From Frankiales bacterium (GTDB lineage Bacteria > Actinomycetota > Actinomycetes > Mycobacteriales > SCTD01), in NCBI GenBank assembly GCA_025965495.1, contig JAOPWW010000008.1:1-8975 (forward strand): 8,975 nt of DNA, in the 5' to 3' direction. This document shows positions 1 to 7,905 of the stretch, piece after piece. The translations under genes and the position numbers were made by a program. Numbering within the stretch: the stretch's first letter is position 1; each line of letters begins with the position of its first letter. The notes below the pieces were generated by a model, which made no database searches, was not told the DNA's origin, and saw only the letters and a list, made by a program, of their open reading frames with translations.

Positions 1-285
1 GTAGGGCGGGTGACCGAGGTCGTGGGCCAGGCACGCGGCGTCGACGAGGTCGGGGGCGCAGCCGAGCGCGTCGCCGAGCTCCCGGCCGATCTGCGCGCAC
101 TCCAGGCTGTGGGTCAGTCGGGTGCGCGGCACCGACGGCCCCGGACCCGAGGGCTCGACGACCTGCGTCTTGCCGGCCAGCCGGCGCAGCGCCCCGGAGT
201 GCAGGACCCTGGCTCGGTCCCTGGCGAACGGCGACCGGCGCGACGGCGGCTCGACGACGAACCGGGCGTCGTCGTCGGGGGTCAC
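1..285 (-). CDS. dgt: dGTPase-like dNTP triphosphohydrolase, N-terminal part (cut by left edge)
   Basis: Only the first 95 codons are present; the frame is open to base 1. Family role: HD-domain enzymes of this type (Dgt/SAMHD1 superfamily) hydrolyse dNTPs to the deoxynucleoside and triphosphate, controlling dNTP pools in the cytoplasm. Seen in the sequence: an N-terminal segment FARDRARVLHSGALRRLAGKTQV (about residues 20-42), which matches the usual RDR...HS.A.RRL..KTQV opening of the family; then RLTHSLECAQIGRELG (56-71) and AACLAHDLGHPPY (83-95). H59 and the H88-D89 pair fit the metal-binding H...HD signature. The GTG start at 285 overlaps the TGA of rsgA (GTGA, 4 nt), so translation is probably coupled; a GGAG lies only 2-3 nt before it. 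The rest of the HD domain and the C-terminal part lie outside the window, so substrate preference cannot be judged. Confidence 0.9.
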   Translation of the reverse strand, partial: MTPDDDARFVVEPPSRRSPFARDRARVLHSGALRRLAGKTQVVEPSGPGPSVPRTRLTHSLECAQIGRELGDALGCAPDLVDAACLAHDLGHPPY

Positions 286-1295
286 CGCTCCAGTCTGCCC
301 CGGCTGCGCTGCTCCTTCGCCCGGGTCTTCCACACCTTCGCCTGCTCCGCCCGCAGCCGGACGTCGGACCGCCGGGCCTGGAACGCGAGCTCGCGCTGCA
401 GGTGCCGCCAGCTGTCGACCCGCGCCTGCGCGAGGTCGCCCGCCGCGATGCTGGCGAGCAGGGCGCACCCCGGCTCGGTCGCGTGGGCGCAGTCGGCGAA
501 CCGGCAGGCGGCCGCCAGCTCCTCGACGTCGGAGAAGCTCTGCGACAGGTCGCCGTCGGCGGTCAGAGCGACGCCGCGCAGCCCCGGGGTGTCGACGACG
601 ACGGCCCCCGACGGCAGCACGAACAGCTGCCGGTGGCTCGTGGTGTGGCGGCCCTTGCCGTCGACGTCCCGGACGTCACCGGTCGCCATGAGGGTGCCGC
701 CGGCCAGGGCGTTGAGCAGGGTGGACTTGCCGGCGCCGGACGCGCCCAGCAGCGCCAGCGTGGTGCCCGGCCGGGTGTGCCGGGCGAGCGCCGCGAGGTC
801 GCCGGTCTCGGCGCTGACGACGGCGACCTCCACCCCCGGCGTGTGCGGGGCGAGGCGGCGCAGGACGGCGTCGACGTCGTCGCACAGGTCGGCCTTGGTC
901 AGCACGACGACGGGGACCGCGCCGCTCTGCCAGGCCAGGGTCAGCAGCCGCTCGACCCGCCGGACCGGCACGGGCGAGGACAGGCCGACGCAGACCAGCA
1001 CGACGTCGACGTTGGCGGCCAGCGGCTGGCTGGTGCTCTCGCCGGAGGCGCTGCCGCGCGACAGCAGGGTCCGGCGGGGCAGGACCGCGGCGACGCCGTC
1101 GTCGGTGACGGCCAGCCAGTCGCCGACCGTCAGGCCGGGCGGGTCGGCCGGGAGCCGCCGGGTGCCCTCCTCGGTGAGTACGTCGTAGGCCGAGCGGTCG
1201 ACCCGGGCGAGGCGGCCGGGGCGGGTGCCGGGCGGGAGGGACGACAAGAGGTCGGCCGACCAGCCGGGGAGCGGGTCGTGCAGGGGTGCGGACAA
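282..1295 (-). CDS. rsgA: Ribosome small subunit-dependent GTPase A (RsgA/YjeQ/YloQ)
   Basis: RsgA is a cytoplasmic GTPase that acts late in 30S ribosomal subunit assembly. All hallmarks are visible in 337 residues. There is an N-terminal OB-fold-like part (about 25-80). The GTPase domain is circularly permuted, with motifs in the order G4 TKAD (133-136), G5 SAETG (161-165), G1/Walker A GASGAGKST (184-192), a G2 region GKGRHTT (213-219) and G3 DTPG (235-238). The C-terminal zinc knuckle has C264, C269, H271 and C277 (C-x4-C-x-H-x5-C), followed by a basic helical tail. The start is TTG at 1295, chosen because GGAAGG lies 8 nt upstream and the resulting N-terminus (about ten residues before GW) is like that of relatives. 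No ATG or GTG lies in frame between it and the upstream stop, a TGA that overlaps the ATG of the leader ORF at 1377. It is followed by dgt with a 4-nt overlap and preceded by a 150-bp gap that probably holds its own promoter. Confidence 0.97.
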   Translation of the reverse strand: MSAPLHDPLPGWSADLLSSLPPGTRPGRLARVDRSAYDVLTEEGTRRLPADPPGLTVGDWLAVTDDGVAAVLPRRTLLSRGSASGESTSQPLAANVDVVLVCVGLSSPVPVRRVERLLTLAWQSGAVPVVVLTKADLCDDVDAVLRRLAPHTPGVEVAVVSAETGDLAALARHTRPGTTLALLGASGAGKSTLLNALAGGTLMATGDVRDVDGKGRHTTSHRQLFVLPSGAVVVDTPGLRGVALTADGDLSQSFSDVEELAAACRFADCAHATEPGCALLASIAAGDLAQARVDSWRHLQRELAFQARRSDVRLRAEQAKVWKTRAKEQRSRGRLER

Positions 1296-1319
1296 CGCGG
1301 GGACCTTCCGGGCGAGGGA

Positions 1320-1350
1320 GAGGCGCCGCCGGTCAGGCCGTCGGCACCTC
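1320..1350 (-). promoter_or_regulatory. Hairpin in the rsgA leader enclosing the leader-ORF stop
   Basis: On the minus-strand RNA, GAGGTGCCG (1350-1342) can pair with CGGCGCCTC (1328-1320): nine pairs including one G-U. The 13-nt loop can form three more pairs (CGG/CCG), leaving the TGA of the 14-codon ORF in the tip. The right arm overlaps CCTCTCC (1323-1317), which is also exactly complementary to GGAGAGG (1392-1386) in the ribosome binding site of the small ORF, so two folds compete. The rsgA ribosome binding site GGAAGG (1309-1304) lies about 10 nt below the hairpin. In such GC-rich DNA hairpins arise often, so this is only a candidate element. Confidence 0.3.
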
Positions 1351-1377
1351 GGGGAGCGAGCAGGCAGCGACCGTCAT
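1333..1377 (-). CDS. Candidate 14-codon leader ORF upstream of rsgA
   Basis: ATG at 1377 opens a short frame, MTVAACSLPEVPTA, ending in TGA at 1333. It has the best ribosome binding site of the interval: a GAGGAG/AGGAG purine run ends about 6 nt before the ATG. The stop lies 37 nt before the TTG of rsgA. The ORF is in a different frame, so it cannot be the rsgA N-terminus without a +1 shift. No amino acid is enriched, so it is not a classic amino-acid attenuator peptide. It may act as a translated leader that affects folding of the RNA before rsgA, or it may be chance. The ribosome binding site is seen; the function is inference. Confidence 0.3.
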   Translation of the reverse strand: MTVAACSLPEVPTA

Positions 1378-1405
1378 GGCGTGCTCCTCTCCTCGACCGG
1401 CTGGT

Positions 1406-1436
1406 GGGGGGACCGTACGGGGACCGGGGTCCTCCC
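1406..1436 (-). terminator. Candidate terminator hairpin after the sialidase-like gene
   Basis: Ten nt after the stop of the sialidase-like gene, bases 1428-1436 and 1406-1414 can form a 9-bp stem (one G-T wobble) with a 13-nt loop in the minus-strand transcript. No U-run follows, so it is not a textbook intrinsic terminator; many actinobacterial terminators lack a U-tract, which is the only reason to keep it. Confidence 0.3.
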
Positions 1437-1441
1437 GTCAC
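1412..1441 (-). promoter_or_regulatory. Candidate promoter for rsgA-dgt
   Basis: Reading the minus strand, GTGACG (1441-1436) resembles a -35 box (TTGACA, four of six) and TACGGT (1417-1412) fits the actinobacterial -10 pattern TANNNT. The spacer is 18 nt. A start near 1405 would give about 28 nt of leader before the 14-codon ORF and about 110 nt before rsgA. The location, in the only large gap of the minus-strand run, supports it. It overlaps the candidate terminator hairpin at 1406-1436. Confidence 0.35.
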
Positions 1442-1445
1442 CCGG

Positions 1446-2852
1446 TTATCGCAGCGCGCTGCGGCCACCGGTCTGCTTCGCCCACACGACCCGGCCGCCG
1501 CCCGGCTGGCCGTCGTTGTCGGCGTAGGCGACCTGGGCCATGCCGTCGGGGCCGATGACCAGCTCGAAGAAGTCGGCGAGGCTGCGGTCACCGCCGGCCA
1601 CGCACAGCAGGCCGTTGAGGCAGATGTCGCCCCGGTGGATCGGGTCGGGGGCGATCAGCGAGCGGTCGACCTGCGGGTGCCGGCTGGTCGCCCCGCGCAC
1701 CTGCGCGAAGTGCACGTCCCACACGGCCTTCGGGTCGTCGGCGCCGGTGGCGGCGTCCGCGCCGTACCAGGCGACGTCCAGCACGCCGGGGGCGCCGGCC
1801 TGGCCGGTGGCGTAGACCTGCGCGCCCTGGGCCAGGGGCGCGCCGTCGACCTTCACCGGGTCCGACCAGGTCTTCGCCTTGTCCGAAGAGAAGACGTACC
1901 AGGTGTGGAAGTGACCGGGGCTGCCCTTGTCGGAGTTGTAGAGCACGTAGACGTTGCCGGCCCGGTCGATCGTCCCCCAGGGGAAGATCGCGCCGTTGAC
2001 CGTGCCGCCGTCGTCGTTCGTCACGGCGTAGTCGTCGGTGAACGCCCCTGTCCCGCCCGCGCGGTGGGCGACGACGATCCCGCGGGTCGGGCCGAACGGC
2101 GGGGTCCCGCCGGTGGCGTTCGAGAAGGCGTCGGAGATCGAGTAGAGGACGTACTGGTCCTTGCCGTCGGGGCTGAGGAGCATCGGTCCGCTGAACGTGT
2201 TGACGCCCTGGTCCAGCAGGGACGCCGGCATGCCCCGCTTCGGCGTGCTGGCGACGCCGGGGGCGGTCACCTGGTCGGCGCCGTTGACGGGGATCGCGGC
2301 GTCCTGCGCCGGCCAGGTCTTGCCGCCGTCGGTGCTGCGCGCCACGAACTCGCCCTCGGCCGCGAAGTCGTGGTAGGCGAGGTACACGGTCTTGCCGTCG
2401 GCGGAGTGGGCGAACCACTGCCGGTCCTGCTCGATCCCGACGGCCTGGCCGGCGTCGAAGGTCCGGCCGAAGTCCTTGGAGGTCTTGACGTTGCTGTCGT
2501 AGACCTCGAGGTCGGCGCTGAGCAGCGTGCCGTCGGGCAGGAAGTCCAGCTCGCAGTCGCCGCCGCCGTTGGTGCTGTCGGTCGCGGTCGTGCCGAAGGT
2601 GTGGCCGTCGTCGCCGGACCACCAGACCTTGTCGCCCGAGCCGCCCGGGACGCACACCGCGATGTGCTTGCCGTCCTTGGTGACCGCCAGCGACGGCTCC
2701 CCGTAGGAGCCCTGCGAGGCGAGGACGGTGCGCCGGAACGACAGCGGCGCGCCCCGGTCCGGGGTCCCCGCCGTCGCACCCGTGGAGACGAGGACGCCGC
2801 CCGCGAGGGCGAGCGCGACGACGACCGGCAGGACAGGACGCGGCAGGCTCAT
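1446..2852 (-). CDS. Secreted sialidase-like beta-propeller protein (Asp-box repeats)
   Basis: A 468-residue exported protein. The N-terminus has a signal peptide: MSLPRP, a hydrophobic stretch at about 7-22, and a likely cleavage in the ATAG-TPD area (26-32). The mature part carries Asp-box (BNR) motifs of the S-x-D-x-G-x-T-W/F type: SGDDGHTF (79-86), SKDFGRTF (125-132), STDGGKTW (173-180) and a weaker SSDKAKTW (322-329). It also has a DRQWFAH segment (143-149) common in sialidase-family propellers, and a C-terminal DICLNGLLC pair of cysteines followed by DRSLADFFE. These indicate a six- or seven-bladed propeller related to sialidases and glycosyl hydrolases. I do not see the full catalytic set (arginine triad, Tyr/Glu), so enzymatic activity is unproven and it may only bind ligand. 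The ATG start gives a good signal peptide, but the ribosome binding site is weak. It lies 35 nt after the DUF218 gene and is probably co-transcribed with it. Confidence 0.85.
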   Translation of the reverse strand: MSLPRPVLPVVVALALAGGVLVSTGATAGTPDRGAPLSFRRTVLASQGSYGEPSLAVTKDGKHIAVCVPGGSGDKVWWSGDDGHTFGTTATDSTNGGGDCELDFLPDGTLLSADLEVYDSNVKTSKDFGRTFDAGQAVGIEQDRQWFAHSADGKTVYLAYHDFAAEGEFVARSTDGGKTWPAQDAAIPVNGADQVTAPGVASTPKRGMPASLLDQGVNTFSGPMLLSPDGKDQYVLYSISDAFSNATGGTPPFGPTRGIVVAHRAGGTGAFTDDYAVTNDDGGTVNGAIFPWGTIDRAGNVYVLYNSDKGSPGHFHTWYVFSSDKAKTWSDPVKVDGAPLAQGAQVYATGQAGAPGVLDVAWYGADAATGADDPKAVWDVHFAQVRGATSRHPQVDRSLIAPDPIHRGDICLNGLLCVAGGDRSLADFFELVIGPDGMAQVAYADNDGQPGGGRVVWAKQTGGRSALR

Positions 2853-2887
2853 GCCCGGTCTGTTCGACGCCCGCAGCCGCTCTCCTG

Positions 2888-3523
2888 CTAGACGGCGCGA
2901 GGAGCTCCGCTGCCTGCGCTGCCGCCGACCGTCCGGTAGTACAGGTAGGCCGCGGTCTCCCGGGCGATGTAGCGCGCCTCGGTCCCGCGCGTGCGCACCG
3001 ACGGGCCGCTGCGGGTGGGGCTCGTGCCGGCCGTCAGGCCCAGGTCGCGCGCCATGGTGCGGGTGCGCAGGGAGTGCCAGGGGTCGGTGACCAGCGTGAC
3101 GCTGCGCCAGCCGCGGTCGCGCATGACCCGGTCGAGCGCCTTGAGGCTCTGCAGCGTGTCGCTGCCCTCGCCGATCGCCAGCAGCCGGCTCGCGTCCACG
3201 CCCCGCGACCGCAGGTACCTCTCACCGGCGGCCGCCTCGGTGAACCGGTCGCCGGGACGGCCGCCCCCGACGGTCAGGACGCGCGGCGCGACGCCGTCGC
3301 GGAACAGCGTCCGCGCGTGCTCGAGGCGGGCCTCCAGGACCGAGCTCGGCCGCCCGTCGAACTGCGAGGCGCCCAGCACGACGATCGCGTCGCTGTGGCT
3401 GCGGTCGTCGCCGCGGGCGGTCCACCAGATCGCGCCGGCCGTGCCGCCGACGACGAGCAGCACGGCCAGCACGAGGGCCGCCAGCACCCGCCGGACGGTC
3501 TTGCTGAAGAGCAGGAGAGCCAC
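2888..3523 (-). CDS. YdcF/SanA-like DUF218 membrane protein
   Basis: A 211-residue protein with one N-terminal membrane helix (about 12-34, after the basic KTVRR) and a DUF218 (YdcF/SanA) domain from about residue 44 on the outer side. Recognisable segments are SDAIVVLGA (44-52), LEARLEHARTLFRDG, VLTVGGG, a TEAAAGERYLRSRGV helix, GEGSDTLQSLKAL, and VTDPWHSLRTRTMARDLG. Family members are envelope proteins of largely unknown biochemistry; SanA is linked to vancomycin resistance and envelope barrier function in enterobacteria. The start is GTG at 3523, 10 nt after the ppdK stop. Its only purine run, GGAGG, ends 1 nt before the GTG, which is unusually close, so translation may depend on ribosomes finishing ppdK. 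An alternative GTG at codon 13 has no better site and would remove the basic residues before the helix. The domain is clear; the function is unknown. Confidence 0.88.
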   Translation of the reverse strand: MALLLFSKTVRRVLAALVLAVLLVVGGTAGAIWWTARGDDRSHSDAIVVLGASQFDGRPSSVLEARLEHARTLFRDGVAPRVLTVGGGRPGDRFTEAAAGERYLRSRGVDASRLLAIGEGSDTLQSLKALDRVMRDRGWRSVTLVTDPWHSLRTRTMARDLGLTAGTSPTRSGPSVRTRGTEARYIARETAAYLYYRTVGGSAGSGAPRAV

Positions 3524-3533
3524 CCCTCCAGTG

Positions 3534-6206
<2,673 letters not shown>

Positions 6207-6244
6207 AGGGGTCTCCTCGCGGTGCGGGCGGGCGGTGCCGCAGG

Positions 6245-7243
6245 CTAACCGGGTCGCCGCCGCCGCGAAGGCCGGGTCCTCACGAAGCCGCTCAGCCCGA
6301 CGACGACGGCGATGCCGGCGACCTCCAGCAGGATCCGCCTGGAGGCGCTGCGGTCACGGGTGGCGGGTCGAGCGCCGGGGGCCGTGGTCGGCGTCGGGAG
6401 AGCCGTCGGGGTCGGCCGGGCGGTCCGGGTCGGCCGGGCGGTCCGGGTCAGGCGCTGCAGCGGCGAGCCCTCGCCCTCCCCCGCGACCAGCACCGAGCGG
6501 CCGTCGCGCGCGTACCCGACGGCCTCGCCCTGGTGGGTCGGCGGCAGCGGGCTCACCACCGGGTCCTTGCCGAACGTGGCGGCCAGGTCGGCGGTGAGGT
6601 CCCACTCGTAGAGGTCGGTGTAGGTGCGCAGCACCAGGGTGCGGCCGTCCGGCGCCACCGACCCGCCGGTGACGAGCAGCTGCGAGAAGCTCCCCACCGG
6701 CCCGCCGGCGGTGCCCGTCAGCCGGACCGGCACGTCCGCGACCCGGTGCAGGACCTGCGGCGACGTGGCGTCCAGCGCCGCGGCGTAGACCGCCTCGCCG
6801 GCGACGCCCTTGGTCACGACCGCCACCCGGGTGCCTCCGGGGAGCACCAGCAGGGCCTCGGCGTCGTGCGGACCGTCGTCGTAGGTGAAGCGGTAGGTCG
6901 TGACGGGGCCGACGCGCGTCCCGCTCGGCTCGGCGCACCGCAGGACCTGCACCTCGTCGCGGACGGCCCGGTTGTCGCCGGTGTCGGCGACCCACAGGCT
7001 CGGGACCCCGGCGGCGTCGGGGGCGGCCGCGAGGTCCTCCCAGTCGCGGTTGCGCACCGGCAGGCGGAGCGTCGCGACGACCCGTCCGGTGGCGTCGACC
7101 CGCTCGACCAGCGGGCCGTTGCCGCTGTCCTCCTGCACGTACGTCCCGTGCACGCCGACGGCGATGCCGCTGACCTCGTCGAGAGCGACCCGGCCGAGCG
7201 TCTGCGGGTCGCCGAACCCGGTGGCGAGCAGGAGCCCGATCAC
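6245..7243 (-). CDS. Uncharacterised beta-propeller-like protein with C-terminal membrane anchor
   Basis: A 332-residue protein, name unknown. The core (about 15-260) has a pattern I know from a widespread bacterial propeller family of unknown function: DEVSGIAVG (22-30), EDSGNG (38-43), NRDWEDLAAAP (65-75), LWVADTGDN (83-91), CAEPSG, then YDDGPHDAEALLV (121-133) and VVTKG. A Pro/Thr/Arg-rich linker with hexapeptide repeats (about 265-290) leads to one membrane helix (about 304-321) and a basic tail RTRPSRRRRPG, the layout of an extracellular domain anchored at its C-terminus. The start is GTG at 7243, overlapping the upp stop (GTGA); no other start codon lies nearby in frame. The N-terminus MIGLLLATGF is short and lacks basic residues, so it is at best an atypical signal peptide and export is uncertain. 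Coupling to upp is unexpected and probably organisational, not functional. Confidence 0.8.
   Translation of the reverse strand: MIGLLLATGFGDPQTLGRVALDEVSGIAVGVHGTYVQEDSGNGPLVERVDATGRVVATLRLPVRNRDWEDLAAAPDAAGVPSLWVADTGDNRAVRDEVQVLRCAEPSGTRVGPVTTYRFTYDDGPHDAEALLVLPGGTRVAVVTKGVAGEAVYAAALDATSPQVLHRVADVPVRLTGTAGGPVGSFSQLLVTGGSVAPDGRTLVLRTYTDLYEWDLTADLAATFGKDPVVSPLPPTHQGEAVGYARDGRSVLVAGEGEGSPLQRLTRTARPTRTARPTPTALPTPTTAPGARPATRDRSASRRILLEVAGIAVVVGLSGFVRTRPSRRRRPG
6393..6446. repeat. 18-bp tandem repeat inside the propeller gene linker
   Basis: Two identical 18-bp units (6411-6428 and 6429-6446, starting GTCGGCCGGG) follow a diverged third copy (6393-6410). They lie in frame and encode the hexapeptides RTARPT, RTARPT and PTALPT in the linker between propeller and membrane helix. 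Because the unit is a multiple of three, copy-number changes would only alter linker length. Confidence 0.85.
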
Positions 7244-7872
7244 ACGACCCCGTAGAGGCGGTCCCCTGCGTCGCCCAGCCCGGGCGTGATGTAGCCGCGC
7301 TCGTCCAGCCGGTCGTCGACCGCCGCCGTGACCACGAGGACGTCGTCGTCGGGGAAGGCCTGCTCGAGCCGCGCGACGCCCTCGGGCGCGGCCAGCAGGC
7401 ACACGCAGGTGATCCGGCCGGCGCCGCGCGCCTTCATCAGGGCGACCGTCGTCACGAGCGTCCCGCCGGTGGCCAGCATGGGGTCCAGCACGTAGACCTC
7501 CCGTCCGGCGAGGTCCTCCGGGAGGCGGTCGGCGTAGGTCGTCGCGGCCAGGCTCGTCTCGTCGCGGACCACCCCGAGGAAGCCGACCTCGGCGGTCGGC
7601 AGCAGCCGGGTCATCCCGTCGAGCATCCCGAGGCCGGCCCGCAGCACCGGCACGACCAGCGGGACCGGCCGGGCGAGGCGCACGCCCTGCGCCAGCGCGA
7701 CCGGCGTCTGGACCTGCACCGTCTCGGTCCGGATGCCGCGGGTCGCCTCGTAGGCCAGCAGCGTGACGAGCTCGTCGGCGAGGCGCCGGAAGGTCGGCGA
7801 GTCGGTCCGGACGTCGCGCAGGGCGGTCAGCTTGTGGCCGACGAGCGGGTGGTCGACGACGAGGGTGCGCAC
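7240..7872 (-). CDS. upp: Uracil phosphoribosyltransferase
   Basis: Converts uracil and PRPP to UMP and PPi, the main pyrimidine base salvage step. With the GTG at 7872 the protein has 210 residues, close to the roughly 208 usual for the family. Seen: HPLVGHKL (8-15), YEATR (41-45), PVLRAGLGM (75-83), the PRPP-binding loop VLDPMLATGGTL (128-139) with the D-P-M-x-A-T-G-G core, AAPEG, and the uracil-binding end GYITPGLGDAGDR. I chose the GTG at 7872 over one three codons upstream (7881) for two reasons: MRTLVVDHPLVGHKL then lines up with the N-terminus of known Upp proteins (His at position 8), and a TAGCGT -10 box ends 7 nt before it, as expected for a leaderless message. The next gene starts inside its stop codon. 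The divergent neighbour is the matching permease. Confidence 0.96.
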   Translation of the reverse strand: MRTLVVDHPLVGHKLTALRDVRTDSPTFRRLADELVTLLAYEATRGIRTETVQVQTPVALAQGVRLARPVPLVVPVLRAGLGMLDGMTRLLPTAEVGFLGVVRDETSLAATTYADRLPEDLAGREVYVLDPMLATGGTLVTTVALMKARGAGRITCVCLLAAPEGVARLEQAFPDDDVLVVTAAVDDRLDERGYITPGLGDAGDRLYGVV

Positions 7873-7879
7873 GACCGGC

Positions 7880-7885
7880 ACGCTA
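7880..7885 (-). promoter_or_regulatory. Candidate leaderless -10 box of upp
   Basis: Read on the minus strand this is TAGCGT, matching TANNNT. Seven nt separate it from the GTG at 7872, so transcription could start at or next to the start codon. No ribosome binding site is visible before either possible upp start, which fits a leaderless mRNA. No good -35 is seen; the expected position (about 7903-7908) falls on the start of the permease gene. Confidence 0.4.
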
Positions 7886-7891
7886 CGGCGC

Positions 7892-7897
7892 TACCGT
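7892..7897 (+). promoter_or_regulatory. Candidate leaderless -10 box of the permease gene
   Basis: TACCGT matches TANNNT and ends 8 nt before the GTG at 7906, so the transcript may begin at or just before the start codon. No Shine-Dalgarno sequence precedes that GTG. The expected -35 position (about 7869-7874) lies in the first codons of upp and shows no clear match. Confidence 0.4.
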
Positions 7898-7905
7898 GCG
7901 GCCCC

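Larger units (their letters stand above)
7878..7899. promoter_or_regulatory. Imperfect palindrome between upp and permease
   Basis: A 22-bp imperfect inverted repeat with 5-bp outer arms (GCACG/CGTGC) and inner TA/TA and GC matches, 16 of 22 positions symmetric. It covers almost the whole gap between the divergent genes, and the two candidate -10 boxes are exact mirror images within it. It could be an operator for a dimeric regulator, or simply the result of two facing -10 boxes. No known pyrimidine regulator site is recognised. Confidence 0.4.

Noticed and set aside
1296..1377. rsgA truly starting at the ATG at 1377 through a frameshift or sequencing error
   Set aside because: It needs a +1 shift, and the TTG at 1295 already gives a normal-length N-terminus with a well-spaced GGAAGG. 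No slippery sequence is evident.
402..2891. 829-codon open frame on the plus strand
   Set aside because: Antisense shadow of rsgA and the sialidase-like gene; no domain, no signal, and it spans three real genes and a gap.
6242..6247. TAGCCT as a -10 box for a separate ppdK promoter
   Set aside because: It overlaps the stop codon of the propeller gene and there is no -35 match at the right distance; TANNNT alone is too common.
7244..7402. Extending the propeller gene upstream to the ATG at 7402
   Set aside because: The extra 53 residues are Arg-rich and lie entirely inside upp; the GTG overlapping the upp stop is the normal coupled start.
7873..7881. GTG at 7881 as start of upp
   Set aside because: Possible, but it adds three residues not expected from homologues and would put the -10 box across the start codon.
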